This document shows, piece by piece, positions 45,607-52,677 of a stretch of DNA of 64,000 bases. Each line of letters starts with the position of its first letter. Positions within the stretch are counted from its first letter, which is position 1. The position numbers were made by a program, and so were the translations under genes. The notes beneath the pieces are model-generated. The model worked only from the letters and a program-made list of their open reading frames with translations, was not told the origin of the DNA and did not search any database. This DNA is from Armatimonadota bacterium (GTDB lineage: Bacteria > Armatimonadota > Fimbriimonadia > Fimbriimonadales > Fimbriimonadaceae), in NCBI GenBank assembly GCA_018268255.1, contig JAFDWX010000004.1, positions 186,001-250,000 on the forward strand, read 5' to 3'.

Positions 45607-45645
45607 GAAAAAACTCCCTCACCGTTTCGATGAGGGAGGTTAGTT
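45607..45645. terminator. Bidirectional terminator
   Basis: CTCCCTCA (45614-45621) pairs with TGAGGGAG (45631-45638). On the minus strand it is followed by TTTTTT, on the plus strand by GTTAGTTT. It separates the YCII-like gene from the convergent lipoprotein. Confidence 0.75.
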
Positions 45646-45666
45646 TATCAATGGACCGGTGATCGA

Positions 45667-45864
45667 CTAGCCACCTTCGTCTTTGGACTTGTCTGCTCCC
45701 TTAGTACCCTCGCCGGGTGCCGTGGTCCCAGGCGGAGCTTCCTTGATATCTACCTTGCCTTCGACTTTCGGGCTGTCATCAGCTGGAGCACTGGAACAAC
45801 CACCAACGACTCCAAGGGTGCCAAGAAGTAGGGCCAAAAGACCAACTTTCGCTAGAGACTGCAT
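45667..45864 (-). CDS. Small lipoprotein
   Basis: The 65-residue product has a lipoprotein signal ending in VVGGCSS (lipobox Cys at about 22), then a short charged, Gly/Pro/Lys-rich stretch with no fold. ATG 45864 is chosen because the lipoprotein signal starts there; the frame is open to 45948 inside the upstream gene. Its first 13 bases overlap the end of the prepilin-like gene, so it is probably coupled to it and may be its accessory. Function unknown. Confidence 0.7.
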   Translation of the reverse strand: MQSLAKVGLLALLLGTLGVVGGCSSAPADDSPKVEGKVDIKEAPPGTTAPGEGTKGADKSKDEGG

Positions 45865-46820
45865 GATGGATCTGTACCTCCGTCTAGGAAATAAGCTTGT
45901 TCGTTCGTTGTTCCATCGTAATCCGGACGAAACATGTAAGGATGGCAAAACGCCTTATCCCAGTAGCGACCGCAAGGCTTGTCCTTGTAGTAACGGGCCC
46001 ACGGGTCGACTCTCGGATCAGTCCGTTGGGTCTTGCTTGTGCCGCCGATTCCGAGCTTCCGAGATCGTGCGCTGGAATCGGAGTAGATCATGATAATTGC
46101 GCCTGCATAGAGATCGACGCCTCGCGTTGAGGTGTTTGTGGTGTAGCCGCTCGTCCCGCCATTTCCCGTCGCACAAGCTGTGCCGCTAGGCACATAAGTG
46201 CATGGGGCATTGGTGGTATCGCATGTCAGCCAAGGCGAGGCATATCCATAGCCATACAGAGCACGCTTTCCGTGTCCGTGCCAGAACACGGGAACACTGG
46301 AGGGTGACTGGATTCCACCCTGGTTGTAGCCGTGAAGTAACCCGTTGTACGTGTAAGAGATACTGGGGAGCCCCGTCGGCTGAGTCGCCGGACCATAAGA
46401 ACCAGATGTTGCAAGGGTACTGCCATTTGGTTCGTTCAGTATCTGGACATTCTTCATGTAAGGTTGCATGCTGTTCAGCACGAAGGAGTTTGCTGCAGCA
46501 AGTTTCCATGCCGGTTCCGTGGCCGCCAACTGAGTAGCGGGGACGGGCACAAACCGATTGTAGTTCCACCCACCAACAGGATCACTTGGATGGAATGCTA
46601 ATGCAAATGTATCGTCATTGTCGTTGAGATACATCTGGATGGCGATACCCATTTGTTTTCCATTGCTGAGAGCCGATGTTTTCTTGGCTGCCATCTTAGC
46701 TTGGGCAAAGACCGGGAACAGGATCGCCGCCAAGATCGCAATAATTGCAATGACAACCAACAGCTCAATCAGGGTGAATGCCCGAATCTTTGCTGCGCTC
46801 TGTCTAAGATTTCTCTTCAT
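45852..46820 (-). CDS. Prepilin-like secreted protein
   Basis: The 322-residue product has a prepilin leader ([14 protein letters not shown], then [20 protein letters not shown]) and [21 protein letters not shown], as in the gene at 8266. The body is Gly/Thr-rich; no clear H-x9-DG motif is seen near its end, unlike the 8266 protein. GAGGAATCT stands before the ATG. It is followed by a small lipoprotein that overlaps its last 13 bases. It is probably surface-located. It is divergent from the rplJ leader. Confidence 0.88.
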   Translation of the reverse strand: MKRNLRQSAAKIRAFTLIELLVVIAIIAILAAILFPVFAQAKMAAKKTSALSNGKQMGIAIQMYLNDNDDTFALAFHPSDPVGGWNYNRFVPVPATQLAATEPAWKLAAANSFVLNSMQPYMKNVQILNEPNGSTLATSGSYGPATQPTGLPSISYTYNGLLHGYNQGGIQSPSSVPVFWHGHGKRALYGYGYASPWLTCDTTNAPCTYVPSGTACATGNGGTSGYTTNTSTRGVDLYAGAIIMIYSDSSARSRKLGIGGTSKTQRTDPRVDPWARYYKDKPCGRYWDKAFCHPYMFRPDYDGTTNEQAYFLDGGTDPSCSL

Positions 46821-47083
46821 AGATTCCTCTAAACCAGTGGTCCGCCGTCAATTGGCGGTCACAAAAGACAACGCTGTATCTTTCTTAACCTGCTACTATA
46901 CGCCACAACCGTACTATTGTGGGGATGGAAATTGCCCGATGTCTCTGGGTACCATACAAATTCGCTCTCTAAAGACAGCCGGCAATCGGGTTCGCCCGAT
47001 AGAAGTCCAGCCGAGGGGTAGTCGGACAAAACAGCCATCATACGTATTTTGAGGCAGGCTCCTTGCCGTTGCCGAGACTGAGT
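46821..47083. other. Divergent intergenic region before rplJ
   Basis: No gene is supported here. It holds the 5' leader of the prepilin-like gene (with a short inverted repeat, CCGCC with GGCGG, near 46842-46857) and the upstream part of the rplJ leader. Promoters are expected in both directions but no pair of boxes is convincing. Confidence 0.5.
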
Positions 47084-47116
47084 TTGGGCTCCCGATCTAC
47101 CGGATTGGGAGCCCAA
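47084..47116 (+). promoter_or_regulatory. Probable L10 leader hairpin (rplJL autoregulation)
   Basis: TTGGGCTCCC (47084-47093) pairs perfectly with GGGAGCCCAA (47107-47116) around a 13-base loop. It lies 15 bases before the strong ribosome site AAGGAGG of rplJ and has no T tract, so it fits a translational autoregulatory leader bound by the L10-L12 complex (known for this operon class). The fit to the L10-leader consensus was not tested. Confidence 0.5.
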
Positions 47117-47140
47117 TCGCATTCTAAACAAGGAGGAAAC

Positions 47141-47815
47141 ATGCCTACAGAAGCAAAAGCCGAAGCCATTGCCGAAGCCAAAGGCCTTTACGAGAAATCG
47201 CTGGGCGTGATCTTTACGGATTACCGCGGCGTTAAAGTGAAGGAAATGCAGAAGCTGCGCCGCGATCTCAAAGCCAAAGGCGGCGAGATTCACGTGTTGA
47301 AAAATACGCTGTTCCGTATCGCAGCTGGCGAGAGCGTTGTGTCGAGTCTCCCGTATGAGCTCCACAACGGGCCCACCGCCGTCGCATTCATTTATGAAAA
47401 CGAAGGCGAGTGCGCCAAAGTCATCACCGACTTTGCAAACTCTCACAAGAACCATTTTCAGGTTAAGGGCGGCTATTTTGGCAAGCCATTCGACCAGAAA
47501 GGCGTGGAAGCGCTGAGCAAACTGCCATCGCGCGACCAGCTCATTGCTCAGGTTATCGGAGCCATCGCGGCACCGCTGACCAACCTGGTTGGAGTCATCG
47601 AGGCTTTGTACGCCGACCCGATCCGTGTGATCGGAGCCGTGGCCGACAAGGTCGCCGAAGGCTCACCAGTGCCGGAACCCGCTGCTGCTGCACCTGCTGA
47701 ACCAGCTCCTGCTGATGAAGCACCCGCCGCAGAGGCTCCCGCAACCGAAGAAGCCGTAACCGAATCCCCCGCAGCCGAAGAAGCTGCCCCGTCCGAAACC
47801 CCAGAGGAAAACTAA
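47141..47815 (+). CDS. rplJ: 50S ribosomal protein L10 with acidic Ala/Pro/Glu tail
   Basis: Base of the ribosomal stalk. The 224-residue product has the normal L10 core (about 1-175: IFTDYRGVKVKEMQKLRRDLKA, KNTLFRIA, HNGPTAVAFIYE, L12-binding C-terminal helix). A low-complexity acidic tail of about 45 residues follows (Ala, Pro, Glu repeated), which is not standard. ATG 47141 follows AAGGAGGA by a few bases. rplL follows after 15 bases. rplK and rplA, often upstream, are not here; the neighbour is a divergent prepilin-like gene. Confidence 0.96.
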   Translation: MPTEAKAEAIAEAKGLYEKSLGVIFTDYRGVKVKEMQKLRRDLKAKGGEIHVLKNTLFRIAAGESVVSSLPYELHNGPTAVAFIYENEGECAKVITDFANSHKNHFQVKGGYFGKPFDQKGVEALSKLPSRDQLIAQVIGAIAAPLTNLVGVIEALYADPIRVIGAVADKVAEGSPVPEPAAAAPAEPAPADEAPAAEAPATEEAVTESPAAEEAAPSETPEEN

Positions 47816-47830
47816 GAGGAATTTACAACA

Positions 47831-48220
47831 ATGGCAACTACCGTTGAATCAATCGTTGATCAGATTAGCAGCATGACCGCGCTTGAGCTGAGCGAGCTCA
47901 AGAAGGCTCTTGAAGACAAGTTCGGCGTGACCGCCGCGGCTCCCATGATGGGCATGCCCATGATGATGCCGGGCATGGGTGGCGGCGACGCTGCTCCGGC
48001 CGAAGAGAAGACCGAGTTCGACGCGATTTTGAGCGATGCTGGCGGCCAGAAGCTCCAGGTCATCAAGGTCGTCCGCGAATTGACCGGTCTCGGCCTCAAG
48101 GAAGCCAAGGACCTGGTCGATGGCGCTCCACAGCCGGTCAAGCAGGGCACCAACAAGGAAGAAGCCGAGAAGATCAAGAAGGCTATCGAAGAAGTCGGCG
48201 GCAAAGTCGACATCAAGTAA
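47831..48220 (+). CDS. rplL: 50S ribosomal protein L7/L12
   Basis: Ribosomal stalk protein that recruits translation GTPases. The 129-residue product has the N-terminal dimer domain (about 1-35), a flexible hinge (about 36-60), and the globular C-terminal domain with the conserved [21 protein letters not shown] (in part). The hinge carries a Met-rich run ([14 protein letters not shown]), unlike the common Ala/Gly-rich hinge. It follows rplJ by 15 bases; a strong terminator follows at 48242. Confidence 0.97.
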   Translation: MATTVESIVDQISSMTALELSELKKALEDKFGVTAAAPMMGMPMMMPGMGGGDAAPAEEKTEFDAILSDAGGQKLQVIKVVRELTGLGLKEAKDLVDGAPQPVKQGTNKEEAEKIKKAIEEVGGKVDIK

Positions 48221-48241
48221 TTCCCTACTTGTTGGGAAAAC

Positions 48242-48277
48242 AAAAGCATTCAGGGTTTCTCCTGGATGCTTTTGTCC
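48242..48277 (+). terminator. Intrinsic terminator after rplL
   Basis: AAAAGCATTCAGG (48242-48254) pairs with CCTGGATGCTTTT (48261-48273) with one G-T pair and a six-base loop, followed by GTCCTTT. Confidence 0.85.
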
Positions 48278-48593
48278 TTTAGGGCTTGCTCGGGTCGCCG
48301 CTTGGGCCCGAAGCCAGGCCCGATGCTGGGACCCCGGTCGCTCCGCGCCCGCCCAGCATTTCGCCCCCAACCGGCGACCGACTCTGTTGGGTGGCGGGAT
48401 TCCATTTGAACTGTCTGGCGAAAAAAGGGGTTGGTGGCAGAATTGAGACCTGTTCCAGCCCCGCGGACGGCGAGGTGGGCGACGCGCCAGCGTCGGGGTC
48501 CCATCTCGGGGAGTGGCCTCCGGGCCGGGGCTGGACACCGTTCGTGGTCGCCAGATCTAGTCTTAACGACCGTGACGAAAGAAAATAGCTAAC
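48278..48593. other. Repeat-bearing intergenic region
   Basis: No gene is supported; the open frames here are not protein-like. It holds one 80-base repeat (48455-48534) and, at about 48290-48350, a GC-rich stretch (containing GATGCTGGGACCCCGG) that looks like a diverged inverted copy of the same repeat. Confidence 0.6.
48455..48534 (+). repeat. 80-base intergenic repeat family 2, copy 1
   Basis: This unit and 50251-50330 are both 80 bases long and match at 76 positions. Each begins CCAGCCCCG and ends CGGGGCTGG, so the ends are inverted copies of each other. It is in the same orientation as copy 2, about 1.8 kb away. Confidence 0.8.
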
Positions 48594-48782
48594 ATGGGTG
48601 TGGTAAGCATCGTCTGTAAGGCAATCCACATGAGACGCAATTCTGGGACTTTCGATGGATTAGGTTCTGCACCAAAAAATCGACTTAATAACGTGCGAGC
48701 CGATCTGGATGACGACAACGCCGTCACCATCTATGATTACCAGATCTTGAGCAACAACTTCGATAAGCACGGTGACAATTAA
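48594..48782 (+). pseudogene. Remnant or stand-alone dockerin-like module
   Basis: The 62-residue frame ends ADLDDDNAVTIYDYQILSNNF followed by DKHGDN (21 residues shown in two parts). This aligns closely with ADVDRDGVVTIFDYLTISNNF plus DMSGDL at the C-terminus of the dockerin-tailed protein at 9149-10858. It lacks the signal peptide and upstream domains of that protein, so it looks like the surviving 3' end of a larger gene. The stop TAA shares a base with the ATG of the next gene (TAATG). A functional small peptide cannot be ruled out. Confidence 0.6.
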
Positions 48783-49867
48783 TGAAAATCCTAACGCTTA
48801 TCGGAGCTAGTTTAGTGTATGGTGCGGCGCAGGCCGCACCACAGTATAAGGCTACAACCCTGCAACCTCCTGCCATTACTCAGCAAGTCATCGGATTATG
48901 GGCTAGCAGCAGAGCGAGTCATCAGTTTATTGCAGGTTCGATACTCTATCTTGACAATGGCGACGTATCGAGAGCAGTGGTATGGCGGAACGATGTACCC
49001 GAGATTTTGCCGCCGGCTGAACCAGACAATCAGCACGCATTATGTATCGCGGCCTACTCTGATCAATCGGTGCTCATCAGAGATGGTTACACTGGTAAGT
49101 GCTACTGGTACAAAGATGGAGCCTTTACAAAGATAGACACCCTTGGCAAAGGTATCTATGTTCAGCAAGCCAATAAGAATCGTCAATTTGCTTTGTTGCT
49201 CAACAGTTCTACGTTTCAAGATCAAGCCGCACTTTGGCAAAATGACGTGATTGCGCCACTCAACGGGATCGGATACCGAAGCCGAGCTTACGGGATACTG
49301 GAGGATGGAACAGTACTCGGAAACGCAGAACAGCCGAATCAGTTTGGCGCAGCCTGTATCTGGAAACCCGGCTCGCTCAATCCGACTCTGCTCAACGTAC
49401 CCGGGATTGGCTCACGGATCGAACGTGGAACTTCGAATGGCTACTACTTCGGAATCCGCACCCTAGAGGACTATTCCAATGCGCCGTTTCTGTATAAAGA
49501 TGGACTGTCCACCGACCTGGTTAAACCTCAATGGTATGGTGATAATCCTTTCGTTATCGGCGTTGACACTTCGGGGCGAGCGATCATCCATACTCAAAGC
49601 AGCACTTACGGCGTAAAAGACACGCTCTGGGACCATGGAGTGCCATACAAATTTACCGACTTGATCCTTGATTCTGAGGTGGCGAATAACTTTCCAACTT
49701 TGCGCAGTATGTCCGAGGATGGCACCTTATTCGGTGGCTACCTCACACCTGATTTCAAATACACAGCAGTGGTTTTCACCCCCGTACCCGAGCCTGCCTC
49801 CATGGCTATCCTGGGTCTCGGTGCATTAGCCGTATTGCGTCGCCGTCGTGGCAACGGGGGTCGATAA
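48782..49867 (+). CDS. PEP-CTERM secreted protein
   Basis: The 361-residue product has a signal peptide (about 1-18, ending AAQA), a body with repeated short beta-rich units (YKDGAFTKI, LYKDGLSTDL, LWDHGVPYKF, and the like) that suggests a propeller-type fold, and a PEP-CTERM tail (VPEPASMAILGLGALAVLRRRR). Codons look more AT-rich than in neighbouring genes. The ATG shares a base with the stop of the dockerin remnant. It lies between two direct 80-base repeats. Function unknown; surface or secreted location is likely. Confidence 0.78.
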   Translation: MKILTLIGASLVYGAAQAAPQYKATTLQPPAITQQVIGLWASSRASHQFIAGSILYLDNGDVSRAVVWRNDVPEILPPAEPDNQHALCIAAYSDQSVLIRDGYTGKCYWYKDGAFTKIDTLGKGIYVQQANKNRQFALLLNSSTFQDQAALWQNDVIAPLNGIGYRSRAYGILEDGTVLGNAEQPNQFGAACIWKPGSLNPTLLNVPGIGSRIERGTSNGYYFGIRTLEDYSNAPFLYKDGLSTDLVKPQWYGDNPFVIGVDTSGRAIIHTQSSTYGVKDTLWDHGVPYKFTDLILDSEVANNFPTLRSMSEDGTLFGGYLTPDFKYTAVVFTPVPEPASMAILGLGALAVLRRRRGNGGR

Positions 49868-49974
49868 CAACTTCCATCGACGCAAGGCCGCGCTGCTGAC
49901 CGAGCCTCCCCCGGGGACTTCACTAACGATCGCCAGCCCCGGGGGCGGACTCTTCTGCGAAGGTTCGTGCACGG

Positions 49975-50014
49975 ACCACCCCGCCCTGCGGGCACCCCTC
50001 CGGCGGAGGGGAAT
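49975..50014 (-). repeat. Intergenic hairpin repeat family 1, copy B
   Basis: On the minus strand it reads ATTCCCCTCC-GCC-GGAGGGG, then TGCCC-GCA-GGGCG, then GGGTGGT. Both stems of copy A are kept while the loops differ. It faces copy C head-to-head across about 146 bases. Confidence 0.7.
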
Positions 50015-50160
50015 ATTCGCATATTGAGTTTCCCTGGGGATTGGCATCGCATAAGCCCGCTGTTTGAGGTGAGTTTCCGCCAGTTGCTGCGGGGTCATCA
50101 GTTGGCAACCGAAAGAGCGATACCAACCGGCGACCATCAGCGAACGATTGTCCCCGCGTG

Positions 50161-50200
50161 ATTCCCCTCCTTCGGAGGGGTGGCCCTAAGGCCGGGGTGG
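50161..50200 (+). repeat. Intergenic hairpin repeat family 1, copy C
   Basis: ATTCCCCTCC-TTC-GGAGGGG, then GGCC-CTAA-GGCC, then GGGGTGGT. The second stem has different bases from copies A and B but still pairs, which is a compensating change. Confidence 0.7.
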
Positions 50201-50250
50201 TGTCAGAAAGCAGATGAACGAGGCAAGTACGTTAATGCGAGGCTCGGCTA

Positions 50251-50330
50251 CCAGCCCCGGGGGCGGCGAGATGGGCGACGCGCGAGCGTCGGGGTCCCAT
50301 CTCGGGGAGTGGCCTCCGGGCCGGGGCTGG
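50251..50330 (+). repeat. 80-base intergenic repeat family 2, copy 2
   Basis: Same length and orientation as 48455-48534, with four mismatches. It ends about 50 bases before the OsmC start. Confidence 0.8.
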
Positions 50331-50381
50331 GCCAACGGCAAAACCCAACGAGACCTCCCTCCCTCGGATACACTGGAGCAG

Positions 50382-50837
50382 ATGGCACACTTGCACGAGT
50401 ACCCAGTTCTCGTCGAATGGACCGGCGGCCGAGAGGGCCACGGCAACGTCCTCTCCGAACGATCCGGAATCACCAATCCGCTCAGCGTTCCGCCCGAATT
50501 CCAAGGTCCTGGCCAGGGAACCAATCCTGAAGAGCTCCTCACCAGCGCAATCGCCGCATGCTACAGCATCACCTTCGGCATCGTGGCTGCAAACCAAAAG
50601 CTGCCCGTCAACACCTATTCCGCAAAGGCAGTTGGAGTCGTCGAGCAAGCAGGAGCGACGTTCACCTATAAGTCGATCACCATCAAGGCCGAAATCCAGT
50701 TGGATCGTTCCGCCACCGATGAGCAGGTCGCCAAAGCGGAAGATATGGCCCATCGCGCCGATGCGTACTGCATCATCACCAATGCTGTGCGAGACAAAGT
50801 GAACATCGTGGTCGAGCCGACCATTACGCGGGGCTGA
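50382..50837 (+). CDS. OsmC/Ohr-family peroxide-related protein
   Basis: The 151-residue product fits the OsmC fold: GTNPEELLTSAIAACYSITF with the first Cys, and AHRADAYCIITNAVRDKVNIVVEP with the second (both in part). These are the paired peroxidatic cysteines of organic hydroperoxide reductases. It starts at ATG 50382 with GGAG five bases upstream; the frame is open upstream through the repeat, but that part is not protein-like. It leads into tpiA after six bases. Role: detoxifying organic peroxides (family knowledge). Confidence 0.9.
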   Translation: MAHLHEYPVLVEWTGGREGHGNVLSERSGITNPLSVPPEFQGPGQGTNPEELLTSAIAACYSITFGIVAANQKLPVNTYSAKAVGVVEQAGATFTYKSITIKAEIQLDRSATDEQVAKAEDMAHRADAYCIITNAVRDKVNIVVEPTITRG

Positions 50838-50843
50838 TCCAGA

Positions 50844-51641
50844 ATGCCGAGAAGACCCTTCGTCGCCGGAAACTGGAAGATGAACAAAACCTCCAGTGAA
50901 GCTCACCAGTACGTCACTGAGTTCGTTGGCTTGGTCAACGAGATCACTTCGGTCGACATCGTGCTGTGCCCACCCTACACATCACTTGCGCGGTTGAATG
51001 AAGACCTTGCCGACGAGAACGTGAAGTTGGGTGCCCAGGATGCCTTCTGGGAGGACTCGGGGGCGTTTACATCCTGTATTTCGGCTGGAATGCTTAGCGC
51101 GGAAAAGATCCCCTACTGCATCGTGGGCCACAGCGAGCGACGCGGGCGCTTCGGCAAGCTGGAAATACCGGAAACTACCGTCGGTTACTTCGGTGAGACC
51201 GACGAATCGGTCAACCTCAAACTCAAGGCGCTGGCCAGGGCCGGAATTACGGCGATCTTGTGCGTCGGTGAGACTCTGGCGGAACGCGAGGCTGGCAATA
51301 CGGATTCCGTGATCGAAAATCAGCTCAACGCCGCCCTAGATGGTCTGGGAGATGATGCGCTGAAATCGCTCATCATCGCATACGAGCCGGTGTGGGCCAT
51401 CGGCACCGGCAAGACCTGCGATACACCTGAAGCTGAGCGAGTCTGCGGGTTTATTCGTCAGGTACTTGCGGATGCAACTTCCCCGCACTTGGCGATGGGT
51501 TGCCGTATTCTCTATGGAGGAAGTGTCAAACCGAGCAACGCGCAGGACCTCTTTAGCCAGGAGAACATCGACGGTGGACTGGTTGGCGGCGCTAGCCTGA
51601 TTGCCACCGACTTCGCCGAAATCGTCAAGGCTGCCGTATGA
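50844..51641 (+). CDS. tpiA: Triosephosphate isomerase
   Basis: Interconverts dihydroxyacetone phosphate and glyceraldehyde 3-phosphate. The 265-residue product has FVAGNWKMNK (Lys12), GHSERR with catalytic His96, AYEPVWAIGTGK with Glu181, and the phosphate loop YGGSVKPSN. A block of about 13 residues (near 101-115, GRFGKLEIPETTVGY) separates GHSERR from FGETDE, where most TIMs have two residues. It lies between the OsmC gene and the thioesterase gene, overlapping the latter by four bases (ATGA). Confidence 0.96.
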   Translation: MPRRPFVAGNWKMNKTSSEAHQYVTEFVGLVNEITSVDIVLCPPYTSLARLNEDLADENVKLGAQDAFWEDSGAFTSCISAGMLSAEKIPYCIVGHSERRGRFGKLEIPETTVGYFGETDESVNLKLKALARAGITAILCVGETLAEREAGNTDSVIENQLNAALDGLGDDALKSLIIAYEPVWAIGTGKTCDTPEAERVCGFIRQVLADATSPHLAMGCRILYGGSVKPSNAQDLFSQENIDGGLVGGASLIATDFAEIVKAAV

Positions 51642-52189
51642 GCGAAGGGATCGAGTCAAGGTCGGTAAGTTCAACTGAGGTTCAAATCGCCGAAATCGTC
51701 GAGCCGGGAGATGCGAATTTTCTCGGCAAGATGTTCGGTGGCGCCGTGTTGGCAAAAATCGACCTCTGCGCTTACGCGGTTTCCAGCAAATTTGCGGGCA
51801 CGATCGCCGTCACGGCTAGCTTCGATCGTGTGGATTTCCACGAGCCCATCGAGGTTGGTGAACTCCTGACTTTGATCGGGCACGTCACCTTCGTGGGCCG
51901 CACCTCGATGGAGGTCACCATCGAGCTTTATGCCCACAACCTCTTCAGCGGCAATCGACGGCACACCAACACGGCGCGTGTTACAATGGTCGCGCTGAAA
52001 GATGGAAAACCGTGTCCCGTCCCGCGGCTGCATTGCGAAACCCGCGAAGAGAGGATTCGATATCTCGAGGGACACATTCGTCGTGAACGGAGAAAAGTCT
52101 ATCGAGCCGCGCTCGAACAAGAATTCAAGACGCTTCAGACCTTGTCGGATGCGGAACTTGATGCCATGATAAAGTCATCAACTCCCTGA
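51638..52189 (+). CDS. Acyl-CoA thioesterase (hotdog fold)
   Basis: The 183-residue product matches the YciA/BACH-like group: GDANFLGKMFGGAVLAKID near the N-terminus, FDRVDFHEPIEVGELLTL and RTSMEVTIELYAHN (in part), with a basic helical C-terminus. It probably hydrolyses acyl-CoA thioesters; chain-length preference is unknown. It overlaps tpiA by four bases and its stop shares a base with the next gene's ATG (TGATG), so OsmC, tpiA, thioesterase and lipoprotein form a likely four-gene unit. Confidence 0.88.
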   Translation: MSEGIESRSVSSTEVQIAEIVEPGDANFLGKMFGGAVLAKIDLCAYAVSSKFAGTIAVTASFDRVDFHEPIEVGELLTLIGHVTFVGRTSMEVTIELYAHNLFSGNRRHTNTARVTMVALKDGKPCPVPRLHCETREERIRYLEGHIRRERRKVYRAALEQEFKTLQTLSDAELDAMIKSSTP

Positions 52190-52677
52190 TGCGAAAAACT
52201 TCCCTCCTTTTCAGCTTTGGCGTGATCATCCTTTTGGCTGGGTGCAGCACGCGTCCGCCCGCGGCCAATCCGGATTTTGTCGAGCAGTTTGATCTCCTCG
52301 CCAAAACACCGCCGGACGCCGTAACCTCAGTCGAACTAGTGGGAGTGCTTTCCAAAAAGACTGCCGACGGAAAACTCGGCGATCCGCAGGTGATTACAGA
52401 ACCGCACGAGATCAAGGCTATCTGGCACTCGGTAGTGAACGAGACTTCGAAGAAGAACAAGGCCAAAGTTCCGCCTGTCCAATCGCCCGACATCATTCGA
52501 TTCAATATACGTCACAAGCCACCGATCACCATTGACTTCAGCGTGGACGAAGCTTCGAAATACTTTGGCCCGAACCTCCAAAAGTTGATCGAGTTCTATA
52601 AGAAGAAATCTAAGTCGGCTGATAATGCGCCAGATCCAAAAACCGCCCCAAAAGATCCCGATCATAGCGGTCCATAG
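52189..52677 (+). CDS. Lipoprotein of unknown function
   Basis: The 162-residue product has a lipoprotein signal with lipobox LLAGC (Cys about 19), then a soluble domain with no recognised family; the middle has PQVITEPHEIKAIWHSVV and the C-terminus is Lys/Pro/Asp-rich. Translation is probably coupled to the upstream thioesterase. The last 68 bases overlap the end of the convergent TPR gene, where both reading frames look usable. Function unknown. Confidence 0.72.
   Translation: MRKTSLLFSFGVIILLAGCSTRPPAANPDFVEQFDLLAKTPPDAVTSVELVGVLSKKTADGKLGDPQVITEPHEIKAIWHSVVNETSKKNKAKVPPVQSPDIIRFNIRHKPPITIDFSVDEASKYFGPNLQKLIEFYKKKSKSADNAPDPKTAPKDPDHSGP

Larger units (their letters stand above)
49868..50381. 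other. Repeat-rich intergenic region before the OsmC gene
   Basis: No gene is supported. It contains a 16-base partial copy of repeat family 2 (49933-49948), an inverted pair of repeat family 1 (49975-50014 and 50161-50200), and the second full copy of family 2 (50251-50330). The OsmC ribosome site lies at its right end. Confidence 0.65.

Noticed and set aside
48286-48588. Open frames inside the repeat region after rplL
   Set aside because: They run through the 80-base repeat and the GC-rich spacer; their composition is not protein-like and they lack ribosome sites.
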